Program-made: the position numbers and the translations under genes
Notes under the pieces: generated by a model
What the model was told of the DNA's origin: nothing
Databases searched by the model: none
The model's input: only the letters and a program-made list of their open reading frames with translations
Part shown: piece after piece, positions 8,429-16,939 of the stretch
Layout: every line of letters starts with the position of its first letter
How positions within the stretch are numbered: position 1 is the first letter of the stretch
DNA from: Phenylobacterium sp.
GTDB lineage: Bacteria > Pseudomonadota > Alphaproteobacteria > Caulobacterales > Caulobacteraceae
Assembly: GCF_030646615.1 (NCBI RefSeq)
Contig: NZ_JAUSLG010000070.1
Span: 1-52,739, forward strand
Reading direction: 5' to 3'
Length of the DNA stretch: 52,739 nucleotides

Positions 8429-9115
8429 ATGCGCATCCTGCTTGTCGAGGACGATCCCGACCTGTCGCGCCAGCTCAAGGCCGCCCTTGGCGACGCCGGC
8501 TACGCCGTCGACCATGCGCCGGATGGCGAAGAAGCCCAGTTCCTGGGCGAGACCGAGCCCTACGACGCCGTGATCCTCGACCTCGGCCTGCCCAAGGTGG
8601 ACGGGGTCTCGGTGCTGGAGCGCTGGCGCCGCGGCGAGATGGCCACGCCCGTGCTGATCCTGACCGCCCGCGGCGCCTGGAGCGAAAAGGTGGCGGGCTT
8701 CGACGCCGGGGCCGACGACTATCTGACCAAGCCCTTCCATACCGAGGAGCTGCTGGCCCGCCTGCGCGCCCTGCTGCGCCGTTCGGCCGGCCATGCGGCG
8801 CCCAACCTGACCTGCGGCGGCCTGCGGCTGGACCCCCGGGCGGCCCGGGCCTCGGTCAATGGCGAGCCCCTGCGCCTGACCTCGCTGGAATACCGGCTGC
8901 TGCACTATCTGATGATGCACCAGGGCCGGGTGATCAGCCGCACCGACCTGGTGGACCATCTCTACGACCAGGACTTCGACCGGGACTCCAACACCATCGA
9001 GGTTTTTGTCGGCCGTATCCGCAAGAAGATCGGCGCCGACCGCATCGAGACCGTCCGCGGTCTCGGCTACCGACTGACCTGCCCCGCCGAGGAAACCGAG
9101 ACGAGCGCCTCTTGA
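8429..9115 (+). CDS. OmpR/PhoP-family response regulator
   Basis: A 228-residue DNA-binding response regulator. The receiver domain has acidic residues E7/D8/D9 (LLVEDDPDL), phospho-acceptor D51 (VILDLGLPK) and Lys K101 (DDYLTKPFH). A winged-helix trans_reg_C domain spans about 125-220, ending in the typical wing ETVRGLGYRLTCP. The Shine-Dalgarno AAGGGAGG is 5-12 bases before the ATG. A sensor kinase gene starts 19 bases after its stop. The pair resembles the PhoP/PhoQ and FeuP/FeuQ group of alphaproteobacteria; the ligand is unknown. Confidence 0.95.
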   Translation: MRILLVEDDPDLSRQLKAALGDAGYAVDHAPDGEEAQFLGETEPYDAVILDLGLPKVDGVSVLERWRRGEMATPVLILTARGAWSEKVAGFDAGADDYLTKPFHTEELLARLRALLRRSAGHAAPNLTCGGLRLDPRAARASVNGEPLRLTSLEYRLLHYLMMHQGRVISRTDLVDHLYDQDFDRDSNTIEVFVGRIRKKIGADRIETVRGLGYRLTCPAEETETSAS

Positions 9116-9134
9116 GCGCCGCTGGCCTGCGCCC

Positions 9135-10523
9135 ATGATGCTGGCCGGCTTTCGCAAGTCGTCCCTGGTCCGCCGCCTGGTCATCCTGGCGGCCGGCTGG
9201 AGCCTGACCGTCCTGCTGGTCTCGGCCCTGGTGCTGTCGCTGCTGTTCCAGCAGGCGGCCCTGCGCCGGTTCGACGAGGGTTTGGCCGAGCTGATCGTCA
9301 ACCTGCTGGCCGGCACGACGGTGGACGAGTCCGGCCAGGTCCTGGCGCCGGCCCTGACCGACCTGCGGGCCCTGCGGGCCTATTCCGGCCGTTACTGGCA
9401 GGTGGCCGAACCCCTGTCGGACGGCCAGTGGCGGATCGTCGTCCGGTCCCGCTCCCTGTGGGACGCCGAACTGGTGGCGCCGGAGGATCTGGTCGCCCGG
9501 CTGGAGGCCAGCCCCGGCCGACCGGTCATCTATGAGACCCCTGGCCCGATCAGCCAGCCTTTGCGGGCCATGGCCAGCCGCGCCACCCTGCCGGGGCGCC
9601 AGGCGCCGCTGATCTTCATGGCCGCCGAGGACCGCTCGCCCATCGACCAGGACGTCCGGGGCTTTATCACCGCCACGGCGGTGGCCTTCCTGCTGCTGGG
9701 CGCCGGCCTCGTGGGCGCGGTGGTCTTCCAGGTCCGCTTTGGACTGCGCCCCCTGTTCGCCCTGCAGCGCGAAGTGGCCGAGGTCCGCCGGGGCAAGGCT
9801 GAACGGATCGCCGGCCGCTACCCCATCGAGCTCGAACCCCTGGCCGAGGAGCTGAACGCCCTGGTCAGCCACAACCAGGAGGTGGTCGAGCGCCAGCGCA
9901 CCCACGTGGGCAACCTCGCCCACGCCCTGAAGACTCCTCTGTCGGTGATGCTGACGGAGTCCCGCCAGACGCCCAGCCCGCTCGGCGAGGTGGTGGAGCG
10001 CCAGGCCGAGGTGATGCGCCAGCAGGTGGACCACCACCTGCGACGCGCCCGGGCCGCCGCCCGCACCCCTGGCCGGGGCGAGCGCACCGACGTGGCCGAT
10101 GTGCTGGACGAACTGGCGCGCACTCTCTCGCGCATCTTCCAGGACAAGGGCGTCGAGATCGACTGGGATTGCGATGAGGACCTGTTCTTCCAGGGCGAGC
10201 GCCAGGACCTGCTGGAGATGGCCGGCAACGCCATGGAGAACGCCGCCCAATGGAGCCGGGGCAAGGTGCGGGTCCGCGCCACGAGCCTGTCTCCGGAGCG
10301 GTTGCGGCTGACCATCGAAGACAATGGCCCGGGGCTGCCCGCCGCCCGCCGCCCCGAGGTTCTGCGCCGAGGCGCCAGGTTGGACGAGAGCGCGCCGGGC
10401 TCGGGCCTGGGCCTGTCGATCATCGACGAACTGGCCCGGGCCTACGGGGGCGATCTCCGCCTGGACGAGGCCAAGCTGGGCGGCCTGCTGGTGGCCATGG
10501 ATCTTCCCCGCGCCGAGACCTGA
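9135..10523 (+). CDS. PhoQ-like membrane sensor histidine kinase
   Basis: A 462-residue inner-membrane kinase. Membrane helix 1 is about residues 14-38 and helix 2 about 178-200 (ATAVAFLLLGAGLVGAVVF). They enclose a periplasmic sensor of about 140 residues. A HAMP-like segment follows, then the H-box HVGNLAHALKTPLSV with H263. The ATPase domain has an N-box (AGNAMENAAQWS), DNGPGLP and GSGLGLSII. The H-box and the N-box lacking 'NLxxNAxK' are typical of the PhoQ/FeuQ subgroup. It lies 19 bases behind its regulator gene and 4 bases from the end of the convergent HD-domain gene. The small secreted protein two genes upstream is a candidate partner for the periplasmic domain. Confidence 0.93.
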   Translation: MMLAGFRKSSLVRRLVILAAGWSLTVLLVSALVLSLLFQQAALRRFDEGLAELIVNLLAGTTVDESGQVLAPALTDLRALRAYSGRYWQVAEPLSDGQWRIVVRSRSLWDAELVAPEDLVARLEASPGRPVIYETPGPISQPLRAMASRATLPGRQAPLIFMAAEDRSPIDQDVRGFITATAVAFLLLGAGLVGAVVFQVRFGLRPLFALQREVAEVRRGKAERIAGRYPIELEPLAEELNALVSHNQEVVERQRTHVGNLAHALKTPLSVMLTESRQTPSPLGEVVERQAEVMRQQVDHHLRRARAAARTPGRGERTDVADVLDELARTLSRIFQDKGVEIDWDCDEDLFFQGERQDLLEMAGNAMENAAQWSRGKVRVRATSLSPERLRLTIEDNGPGLPAARRPEVLRRGARLDESAPGSGLGLSIIDELARAYGGDLRLDEAKLGGLLVAMDLPRAET

Positions 10524-10527
10524 GGCC

Positions 10528-11160
10528 TCAGCTCAAGGCCGCGATCTCGCGGGCCAGATTGGCGCGGGCCTGATCCTCGTAGCGCGCGCGATAGGCGGGC
10601 TCGGGATAGATGGGCTGGGCCTCCAGGATCCGTTTGAGCACGCTGGCCCGCCCCGGTCGGAAGAAGGCGTCGGGCACGTGGGCGTATTCCTGGCGGATCG
10701 CTGCAGCATAGGCGTCGTAGCCCGCGGGCGAGCGTCCCAACACCGCCAGGTCGATGGAGACCAGCAGAGCGCCGTCGGCGTCGTTCTCGCCCACCTGATG
10801 CCCGGTGGTCAGTTCGATCAGGCGCGCGACCTCGGCGCAGGTCGCTTCTGATTCCCCCAGGGCGGTGAGATCGCGCTGGGCCTGGGCGGCGCTGGCGGCC
10901 TCGTTGTCGCTGCGTGTGGGGTCATAGACCACGTCGTGCCACCAGATCGCATAGGCCAGGCGAAGTCGGCGCTCATCGGCCAGGCCTTCGACCGCGGCCA
11001 GTTCGGCCAGGCAGTCGGCGATGTGGGTCATGTCGTGATAGCGGCGGTGGGGCTCGCCATAGGCGGCGCGCAGGCGGGCCTTGGTCTCTCCCGCCAGCCC
11101 GTGGCCGGGGGCTGGCGGGCCAGGGTCCAGCCAGAAGGCGCAGGACTGGGCGCGGTCCAT
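10528..11160 (-). CDS. HD-superfamily metal-dependent phosphohydrolase-like protein
   Basis: A 210-residue soluble protein of the COG4339-type HD superfamily. Candidate metal ligands are in RRYHDMTHI (about residues 40-48) and WWHDVVYDP (about residues 75-83), with a further acidic motif SIDLAVLG. The family is predicted to hydrolyse phosphoesters, but the substrate is not known. ATG at 11160 is chosen because GGGGAGA lies about six bases upstream; a longer TTG start at 11208 adds 16 residues of unconserved look. It is convergent with the PhoQ-like kinase gene, four bases apart, and divergent from the unknown 445-residue gene. Confidence 0.85.
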   Translation of the reverse strand: MDRAQSCAFWLDPGPPAPGHGLAGETKARLRAAYGEPHRRYHDMTHIADCLAELAAVEGLADERRLRLAYAIWWHDVVYDPTRSDNEAASAAQAQRDLTALGESEATCAEVARLIELTTGHQVGENDADGALLVSIDLAVLGRSPAGYDAYAAAIRQEYAHVPDAFFRPGRASVLKRILEAQPIYPEPAYRARYEDQARANLAREIAALS

Positions 11161-11250
11161 TCGAGTCTCCCCGGGCAAAGCGACGGACCAGCTTTCCACA
11201 CGCGACAAGTGACGCCACGCCGCACCTTTCGTCAGGCTGCGGATCGGTAG

Positions 11251-11270
11251 GGTTAAGGGAAGCCTTAACC
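11251..11270. repeat. Perfect 8+8 base inverted repeat between divergent genes
   Basis: GGTTAAGG, four bases GAAG, then CCTTAACC: a perfect inverted repeat in the 161-base gap between the HD-domain gene (start 11160) and the 445-residue gene (start 11322). The two TTAA cores are eight bases apart, close to but not the seven of a canonical CtrA site (TTAA-N7-TTAA). It could be a dimeric operator or a variant CtrA box. Confidence 0.5.
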
Positions 11271-11321
11271 GGGCCTGGGGCAGGGTCGCCCCTGCGCCGA
11301 CTGGCGCGTTGAGGACCTCAT

Positions 11322-12659
11322 ATGGGCGGGTTGCCCGAACAGAAACTTGCGATCCTGCGCCAGATGGTGGAGTCGGCGCCCGACCGGGTGGTCGGCGACC
11401 TGCGCGGCGCCCTGTCCGGCGCCAGCGGCGATTCCGGCCTGGTGGACGTGCGCCTGCTGGTCGAGACCGAGGCCCGGGACCGCCAGCTTCGCAATGCGGT
11501 GCTTTATCCGATCGTGCCGCTCTGTGTCGGCGACGGGCGCACCGAACGCCTGACCTTTCCGGCCCGGGCCCTGGCGCTGGTCTGGCGCGCCCTGCGCGAT
11601 CAGGCGACCCATGAGGTCGGTCGCGCCGCCGCGCTCCAGGAAGAATTTCAGCCCGGGCAGAGCTCGCCCGAGCCCTATGACGTGCTGGCGCGCCGCGCCG
11701 CCAAGGGCGTGAGGCAGCGCAACCATCCGAAGTTCGCCGCCGCCGCCGACCTCGCCGAGGCCGCGCGCCCGGACGGCGCCCGCCTGCTGGCCGACTGCCT
11801 GGACATGATCCCGATCCTGCGCACCGCCGTGGGGCGCCTGCCAGACTGGATCCAGCGGGTCACCGATGAGGACGCCGCCGTCGCCCGGATCGCCTACAAG
11901 GACACGGTGGCCATCGCCGAGGACGCCGGTCCCGGGTTCTTCGAGATGCTGGGCGCCCATCTGCCCCAGTCATGGATGATCCTGCGGCTCATCTCAGCGA
12001 TCATGGACCGCCCGCCGGAGACCTATCTGGCCGGCTCGGAACTGGCCGACTTCGGCCTGCGGGTGCTCGATTCGATCGACGCCGGACTGGCCCAGGTCGA
12101 GGGCTTCGACTCCAGCGGCGGCATGGCCGCCGTCCGATCGGCGGCCGCCGCCATCGACAGCGTGACCGCCCAGATCGCAGAGCTGGAGGGCAATGTCGAA
12201 CTGACCCGCCAAGGACCCTGGGGGGCCCGCGTCGCCCGCCAGAAGGCGACCCTGGCCCGCCTGGTCGAGGCCCGTCTGCGTGAGATTGACAAGGCTGTCC
12301 GACGGGTGCTGCCCACCACCCAGGTCCGCCTTGGCCGCACGACCCGCGACGCCGCCCTGCTGACCCAGCCCCCGGCTGCTGCGCATGTTCAGACCGCCAA
12401 GACCCTGGTGGCCTTGGCCCAGGAAATCCGCGGCGCCGCCAACCACGGGGGTTTCGCGGCCACCCGGACCCAGGTGATGGAAGCGCTGGAGGCTCATCTC
12501 GACGCCTTCGCCGAGGACGCCCTCGACCATCTGAAACAGGGCGATGCGCCCGATCCTGCGATCGCCCGCGCCCTGCTGGCCGAGACGGCCGACCTGCTGG
12601 CGATCGCCCGGGACCGCCAGTCGGCCGAGACCCTGCGCCGGCGCCTCGCCGCGGTCTGA
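11322..12659 (+). CDS. Conserved hypothetical protein (445 aa)
   Basis: I do not recognise this protein. It is soluble, mostly helical and rich in Ala, Arg and Leu, with no signal peptide, membrane helix or nucleotide-binding motif. The first 130 residues include LILxxETEARDR-like helices and a strand-rich piece VLYPIVPLCVGDGRTERL. The remainder is long helices (for example IAELEGNVELTRQGPWG and ARLVEARLREIDKAVRR) that could form a coiled or helical-repeat scaffold. The Shine-Dalgarno GAGGA lies six bases before the ATG. It is preceded by the palindrome at 11251-11270 and followed 58 bases later by the cytochrome c maturation operon, to which it has no evident functional tie. Confidence 0.75.
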   Translation: MGGLPEQKLAILRQMVESAPDRVVGDLRGALSGASGDSGLVDVRLLVETEARDRQLRNAVLYPIVPLCVGDGRTERLTFPARALALVWRALRDQATHEVGRAAALQEEFQPGQSSPEPYDVLARRAAKGVRQRNHPKFAAAADLAEAARPDGARLLADCLDMIPILRTAVGRLPDWIQRVTDEDAAVARIAYKDTVAIAEDAGPGFFEMLGAHLPQSWMILRLISAIMDRPPETYLAGSELADFGLRVLDSIDAGLAQVEGFDSSGGMAAVRSAAAAIDSVTAQIAELEGNVELTRQGPWGARVARQKATLARLVEARLREIDKAVRRVLPTTQVRLGRTTRDAALLTQPPAAAHVQTAKTLVALAQEIRGAANHGGFAATRTQVMEALEAHLDAFAEDALDHLKQGDAPDPAIARALLAETADLLAIARDRQSAETLRRRLAAV

Positions 12660-12717
12660 CGCCGCGGTCGGCCTGTGCCCTCTCGCGCGCGCCAGGCCTT
12701 TGGTCTAAAGGGCGCGC

Positions 12718-13797
12718 ATGATCGTTTTCTGGATTGCCGTCGGGGTGATCTCGGCGGCTGTTGCGGGGCTCATTCTGCGGCGCGCCGCCCGCGCTGCTGC
12801 GACGCCGCAGGGCGCCGACTCCACCCTGCCGCTCTATCGCCGGCAGCTGGCCGAGATTGACGAACTGGCCGACCGCGGCCTCATCGCCGCCGACGAGCGC
12901 CGCAGCGCCCATGCGGAGGCGGCGCGGCGGCTTTTGTCGGCCGCCGAGACGACGGAGACCGGCTGGGTTCCGGGGGCGGATCGCCGTCGTGGCCTTGTGC
13001 TGCTGGCTGGCTTGGCGCCCGTGGCGGCCCTGGCCCTGTATCTCGTCGTCGGCTCGCCCGGCTATGGCGACCGGCCTCAGGCCCAGCGCCTGGCCCAGTG
13101 GCGCGCCATGCCGCCCACTCAGCTCGACGCGCCGCAGATGGCCGCGGTCCTGCGCGCGGTGACCGCCGAGCGGCCCGGCGATCCTGAGCCCTACCGCTTC
13201 CTCTCCATCGCCGAGATGGCGTCGGGCGACCCCGCCGCCGCCGCCCGCGCCCTGCGCCAAGCCATCGGCCTGGCGCCCGAGCGGGCCGATCTGTGGGAGT
13301 CGCTGGGCGAGGCGCTGATGATGGAGGCTGACGGGGAGGTGACCCAGCAGGCCGCCGCCGCCTTCCAGCGCGCCCTGGAGCAGGACCCGCAGGCCCACGC
13401 CGCGCGCTTCCACCTCGCCCGTGGCCAGATCGAGGCCGGTGAGGTCGAGACGGGCCTCGCCCGGTGGCGCGCCCTGCTGGCCGACCTCCCCGCCGACGAC
13501 CCCCGCCGCCCGGTGCTGCAGGCGGCCATCGCCGACGTGGCGGAAGGGCCGCGTCCGAAGCCGGCGCCCCAGGTCGGCGCGCCGGAGATCCAGGCCATGG
13601 TGGACGGCCTGGCCGCCCGCCTGGCGGCCGAGCCCGACGACCCCGAGGGCTGGGTGCGGCTGGTGCGGTCCTACGCCGTGCTTGGCGATGTGGCCTCCCG
13701 GGATTCCGCATTGGCGGTGGCCCGCGCCCGCTATGCCAATGACGCCCAGATCCTGTCTCAACTCGCCCAGGCGGCGGCTACGGAGCCCATGCGATGA
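12718..13797 (+). CDS. ccmI: Cytochrome c maturation protein CcmI (CycH)
   Basis: Apocytochrome c chaperone of the cytochrome c haem-ligation machinery, 359 residues, inner membrane with a periplasmic TPR domain. Membrane helix 1 is residues 1-20 (MIVFWIAVGVISAAVAGLIL). A cytosolic loop carries the typical LYRRQLAEIDELADRGLI. Membrane helix 2 is about 97-117 (GLVLLAGLAPVAALALYLVV). The rest holds TPR-like repeats (PYRFLSIAEMASGDPAAAARALRQAIGL is one, split here only by its turn). The stop overlaps the ATG of ccmE in ATGA, so translation is coupled. First gene of the operon; the order I-E-F-H matches cycHJKL of alphaproteobacteria. Confidence 0.93.
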   Translation: MIVFWIAVGVISAAVAGLILRRAARAAATPQGADSTLPLYRRQLAEIDELADRGLIAADERRSAHAEAARRLLSAAETTETGWVPGADRRRGLVLLAGLAPVAALALYLVVGSPGYGDRPQAQRLAQWRAMPPTQLDAPQMAAVLRAVTAERPGDPEPYRFLSIAEMASGDPAAAARALRQAIGLAPERADLWESLGEALMMEADGEVTQQAAAAFQRALEQDPQAHAARFHLARGQIEAGEVETGLARWRALLADLPADDPRRPVLQAAIADVAEGPRPKPAPQVGAPEIQAMVDGLAARLAAEPDDPEGWVRLVRSYAVLGDVASRDSALAVARARYANDAQILSQLAQAAATEPMR

Positions 13798-14315
13798 CCG
13801 GTTGGTTGCCGAAATCCCGCAAGGCGCGACGCCGGCTGGTGGTGCTCTCGACCGTGGCGCCGGTGCTGGCCCTGGCGGTGGGCCTGACCCTGTGGGGCCT
13901 GTCGGATTCCATCTCCTATTTCTACACCCCGGCCCAGGCGGCCGAGACCCGGCCTGAGCCTGGCCGCACCATCCAGCTGGGCGGTCTCGTGGCCGGCGGC
14001 AGCGTGGTGAAGCATCCTGATGGCCGGCTGGACTTCGTCGTCGCCGACCAGATCACCATGACGCCGGTCACCTTCCAGGGTGATCCGCCGGACCTGTTCC
14101 GCGAGGGGCAGGGCGTGGTGGCCACCGGCGCCTTCCGCGAGGATGGGGTCTTCGAGGCGCGACGCCTGCTGGCCAAGCATGACGAGACCTACATGCCCCG
14201 CGACCTGCAGAACGCCTTGAAGGAACAGGGCGAATGGCGTGGCGACGGCGCGCCGCGGGTTCCGGACGCCCGGCACCCGGCCGCGGCCCCCTATGGTGGG
14301 GCGGGCGGCCAATGA
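13794..14315 (+). CDS. ccmE: Cytochrome c maturation haem chaperone CcmE
   Basis: Periplasmic haem chaperone that receives haem from CcmC and hands it to CcmF/CcmH. 173 residues: an N-terminal membrane anchor (about 18-38, LVVLSTVAPVLALAVGLTLW), then an OB-fold with IQLGGLVAGGSV and the haem-binding motif LAKHDETYMP, in which the histidine forms the covalent haem bond. The tail after MPRDLQNALK is a flexible Gly/Pro-rich extension. It overlaps ccmI upstream and ccmF downstream, each by four bases (ATGA). Confidence 0.96.
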   Translation: MTGWLPKSRKARRRLVVLSTVAPVLALAVGLTLWGLSDSISYFYTPAQAAETRPEPGRTIQLGGLVAGGSVVKHPDGRLDFVVADQITMTPVTFQGDPPDLFREGQGVVATGAFREDGVFEARRLLAKHDETYMPRDLQNALKEQGEWRGDGAPRVPDARHPAAAPYGGAGGQ

Positions 14316-16345
14316 TCATCGAGATCGGGGCCTTCGCCCTCGTCCTGTCCCTGGTTCTGTCGCTGCTGCAGGCCGGCGCGTCCGTGGCCGCGCGGCTGCG
14401 TCGTGCGCCGGTGCTGGCGGCGATCGGGGAGGGGGCGGCCATCGGCGCCTTCGGGGCGCTGGCGGTGTCCTTCGCCACCCTGGTCTACGCCTTCGTGGTC
14501 TCGGACTTCAGCGTCGCCAATGTGGCGGCCAATTCCCACAGCGCCAAGCCGCTGCTCTACAAGGTCGGCGCGGCCTGGGGCAGCCATGAGGGCTCGATGC
14601 TTCTCTGGTGCCTGGCCCTGACCGGCTATGGCGCCCTGCTGGCCGGCTATGGGCGCGGTCTGTCGGCGGGCCTAAAGAGCGTGGCTGTGGCGACGCAGGG
14701 GGCCATCGGCGTGGTCTTCCTGGCCTATACCGTCTTCGCGTCGAATCCCTTCTGGCGGCTGATTGAGCCGCCGGTGGAGGGCCGCTCCCTGAACCCGTTG
14801 CTGCAGGACCCGGCGCTGATCCTGCATCCGCCCTTCCTCTATGCCGGCTATGTGGGCCTGTCGGTGGTCTTCTCCCTGGCCGTCGCCGCCCTTGTGGAAG
14901 GCCGCGCCGACGCCGCCTGGGCCCGTTGGGTGCGCCCCTGGACCCTGGCGGCCTGGAGCGCGCTGACCGTCGGCATCACCCTTGGCGCCTTCTGGGCCTA
15001 TTACGAGCTCGGCTGGGGGGGCTGGTGGTTCTGGGATCCGGTGGAGAACGCCAGCTTCATGCCCTGGCTGATCGCCACGGCCCTGCTGCACTCGGCCGTG
15101 GTGACCGAGCGCCGCGGGGCGCTGCCGGGCTGGACCATCTTCCTGGCGCTGGGCGGCTTCACCTTCTCCATGCTGGGCGCCTTCCTGGTGCGCTCCGGCG
15201 TGCTGACCTCGGTGCACGCCTTCGCCGTCGATCCCACCCGCGGGGTGCTGCTGCTGACCATCCTCGGGGTGACGTCGGGCCTGGGCTTCGCGCTTTTCGC
15301 CTGGCGGGCGCCGGCCATGGCCCGGGGCGGTCTGTTCGCCCCCATCAGCCGCGAGAGCGCTCTGGTGCTCAACAACATCCTGCTGGCGGCGGCCACCGCC
15401 ACGGTCCTGCTGGGCACCCTCTACCCCCTGATCCGTGAGGCCATCGCCGGCGAGGCGATCTCGGTGGGGCCGCCCTATTTCAACCTGACCTTCACGCCGC
15501 TGATGTTCATCCTGCTGCTGCTGGTCCCTGCCGGCCCGCTGCTGGCCTGGAAACGGGCCGACGCCGGCGCGGTGGCCCAGCGCCTGTGGCTGGCGGCGGT
15601 CCTGGCGGGCCTTGTCGGCGCGGTGACCCTGGCGCTCGCCGCGCCGCGCAGCCTGTTCGGCGCCGCGGGCCTGACGCTCGGCGCCTGGCTGATCCTGGGA
15701 TCCCTGGTCGAGGTGGCCGAGCGCATCCGGCTGTTCCGGGCGCCGGGATCTGAAGCCTTGCGCCGGCTGCGCGGCCTGCCGCGGGGGGCCTGGGGCATGA
15801 CGCTGGCCCATGCGGGCCTGGGCGTCTTCGTCCTGGGCGCCGTTTTCGAGACCACCTGGAAGGCCGAGACCGCCGAGGTGCTGTCCCTGGGCCAACGGCT
15901 GGAGGTCGGCGGCTATGTCCTGACCCTGGAGGACGTGGCGCCGGTCCAGGGGCCCAACTATGAGGCCGATCGCGGCGTGCTGCGAGCCTTGGCGCCCAAC
16001 GGGCCCCTGGCCTGTACGGCGACGCCCGAACGCCGCCTCTACACCACCGGCGGCCAGACGACCTCGGAGGTCGCCATCTGCACCCGCGGCCTCAGCCATC
16101 TCTATGTGGTGTTGGGCGAACGCCGACAGGGCCTGGACGGCCAGCCGGCCTGGCTGATCTCCGGCTATTGGAACCCCTGGGCGCTGCTGATCTTTCTCGG
16201 ACCGGGCCTGATGGCGCTCGGCGGGGTGGTGTCCCTGTCCGACCGCCGCCTGCGCCTGGCGGCCGGCAAGAGCGCCACGCCGGCCAAGCCCGTACAAGAT
16301 CCAGAGCCGGCGCCGGCCGAAGCGCCGGTGGGGAGCCAGGCATGA
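14312..16345 (+). CDS. ccmF: Haem lyase CcmF (CycK)
   Basis: A polytopic inner-membrane haem lyase subunit that attaches haem to apocytochrome c with CcmH/CcmI, 677 residues with about 14-15 hydrophobic segments. The WWD haem-handling motif is present in GWGGWWFWDPVENASFMPW, along with conserved surroundings (SHEGSMLLWCL, HPPFLYAGYVGLSV, RSGVLTSVHAFA). A periplasmic domain near residues 535-620 precedes the last helix. ATG at 14312 overlaps the ccmE stop (ATGA); an earlier in-frame start would run through ccmE and is rejected. The C-terminal tail is proline-rich (AKPVQDPEPAPAEAPVG). Confidence 0.97.
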   Translation: MIIEIGAFALVLSLVLSLLQAGASVAARLRRAPVLAAIGEGAAIGAFGALAVSFATLVYAFVVSDFSVANVAANSHSAKPLLYKVGAAWGSHEGSMLLWCLALTGYGALLAGYGRGLSAGLKSVAVATQGAIGVVFLAYTVFASNPFWRLIEPPVEGRSLNPLLQDPALILHPPFLYAGYVGLSVVFSLAVAALVEGRADAAWARWVRPWTLAAWSALTVGITLGAFWAYYELGWGGWWFWDPVENASFMPWLIATALLHSAVVTERRGALPGWTIFLALGGFTFSMLGAFLVRSGVLTSVHAFAVDPTRGVLLLTILGVTSGLGFALFAWRAPAMARGGLFAPISRESALVLNNILLAAATATVLLGTLYPLIREAIAGEAISVGPPYFNLTFTPLMFILLLLVPAGPLLAWKRADAGAVAQRLWLAAVLAGLVGAVTLALAAPRSLFGAAGLTLGAWLILGSLVEVAERIRLFRAPGSEALRRLRGLPRGAWGMTLAHAGLGVFVLGAVFETTWKAETAEVLSLGQRLEVGGYVLTLEDVAPVQGPNYEADRGVLRALAPNGPLACTATPERRLYTTGGQTTSEVAICTRGLSHLYVVLGERRQGLDGQPAWLISGYWNPWALLIFLGPGLMALGGVVSLSDRRLRLAAGKSATPAKPVQDPEPAPAEAPVGSQA

Positions 16346-16800
16346 AGGCGCTGGCCCGCCTGCTGGCCGCCGCCTGCGCCGTTCTGTGCATGGCGGCGGC
16401 TTCGGATCCGTCCGAACGGCTGGCCGATCCGGTGCAGGAGGCCCGCGCCCGGACCCTGTTCAAGGAGGTCCGCTGCCTCGTCTGCCAGAACGAGTCGATC
16501 GATGATTCGCACGCCGAGTTGGCCGCCGATCTGCGGGCTGTCGTGCGCCAGGAGGTGGCCGAGGGGCGGAGCGACGCCGAGGTCCGCCGCTTTCTCACCG
16601 ACCGCTACGGGGAATATGTGCTGCTCAAGCCGCAGTTCACTTGGGCCAATGCGGCGCTGTGGTTCGCGCCCCTGCTGATCGTGCTGGCCGGGGCCGCGCT
16701 CTTGGCCGGGCGTTGGCGCAACCGACCGGCTGAGGGCGAGTTGAGCCAGGCGGAGACCGACGCCCTGGCGCGACTGGCCAAGGACGACGGTCAAGTTTAG
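16342..16800 (+). CDS. ccmH: Cytochrome c maturation thiol-disulfide protein CcmH (CycL)
   Basis: A 152-residue periplasmic thioredoxin-like reductant for the CXXCH motif of apocytochrome c. There is a cleavable signal peptide (MKALARLLAAACAVLCMAAA). The redox motif is RCLVCQNESIDDSHA with the typical C-x-x-C, and conserved RYGEYVLLKPQF follows. A C-terminal membrane helix (about 103-123, ALWFAPLLIVLAGAALLAGR) anchors it. ATG at 16342 overlaps the ccmF stop. It is the short alphaproteobacterial form without the fused TPR domain, which is CcmI here. Last gene of the operon. Confidence 0.96.
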   Translation: MKALARLLAAACAVLCMAAASDPSERLADPVQEARARTLFKEVRCLVCQNESIDDSHAELAADLRAVVRQEVAEGRSDAEVRRFLTDRYGEYVLLKPQFTWANAALWFAPLLIVLAGAALLAGRWRNRPAEGELSQAETDALARLAKDDGQV

Positions 16801-16808
16801 GCCTTATG

Positions 16809-16865
16809 GGCGCCCTCAAGCGGCGCCAAGCCTGACCTAAAGTTAAGTTGAGCGCGGTTGCGCTC
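16809..16865 (+). terminator. Two hairpins after the ccm operon (possible terminator)
   Basis: GGCGCC (16809-16814) pairs with GGCGCC (16822-16827) across seven bases. GAGCGC (16850-16855) pairs with GCGCTC (16860-16865) across GGTT. Neither is followed by a T-run, so intrinsic termination is not proven; they mark the gap between ccmH and the protease gene. Confidence 0.3.
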
Positions 16866-16939
16866 TGGTGCATCGAACCTAGCTAGAGGACGGCGGGCAT
16901 GTGCTATGACCCCAGGAGCCCGCAAGGAATTGAACGCCT

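Noticed and set aside
12001..13761. Long minus-strand open frame across the 445-residue gene and ccmI
   Set aside because: It spans two real genes on the other strand, has an Arg/Gly/Pro-rich composition typical of shadow frames and no start or ribosome signal.
14672..16297. Open minus-strand frame inside ccmF
   Set aside because: Gln/Gly/Arg-rich shadow of a clear haem lyase gene; no domain recognised.
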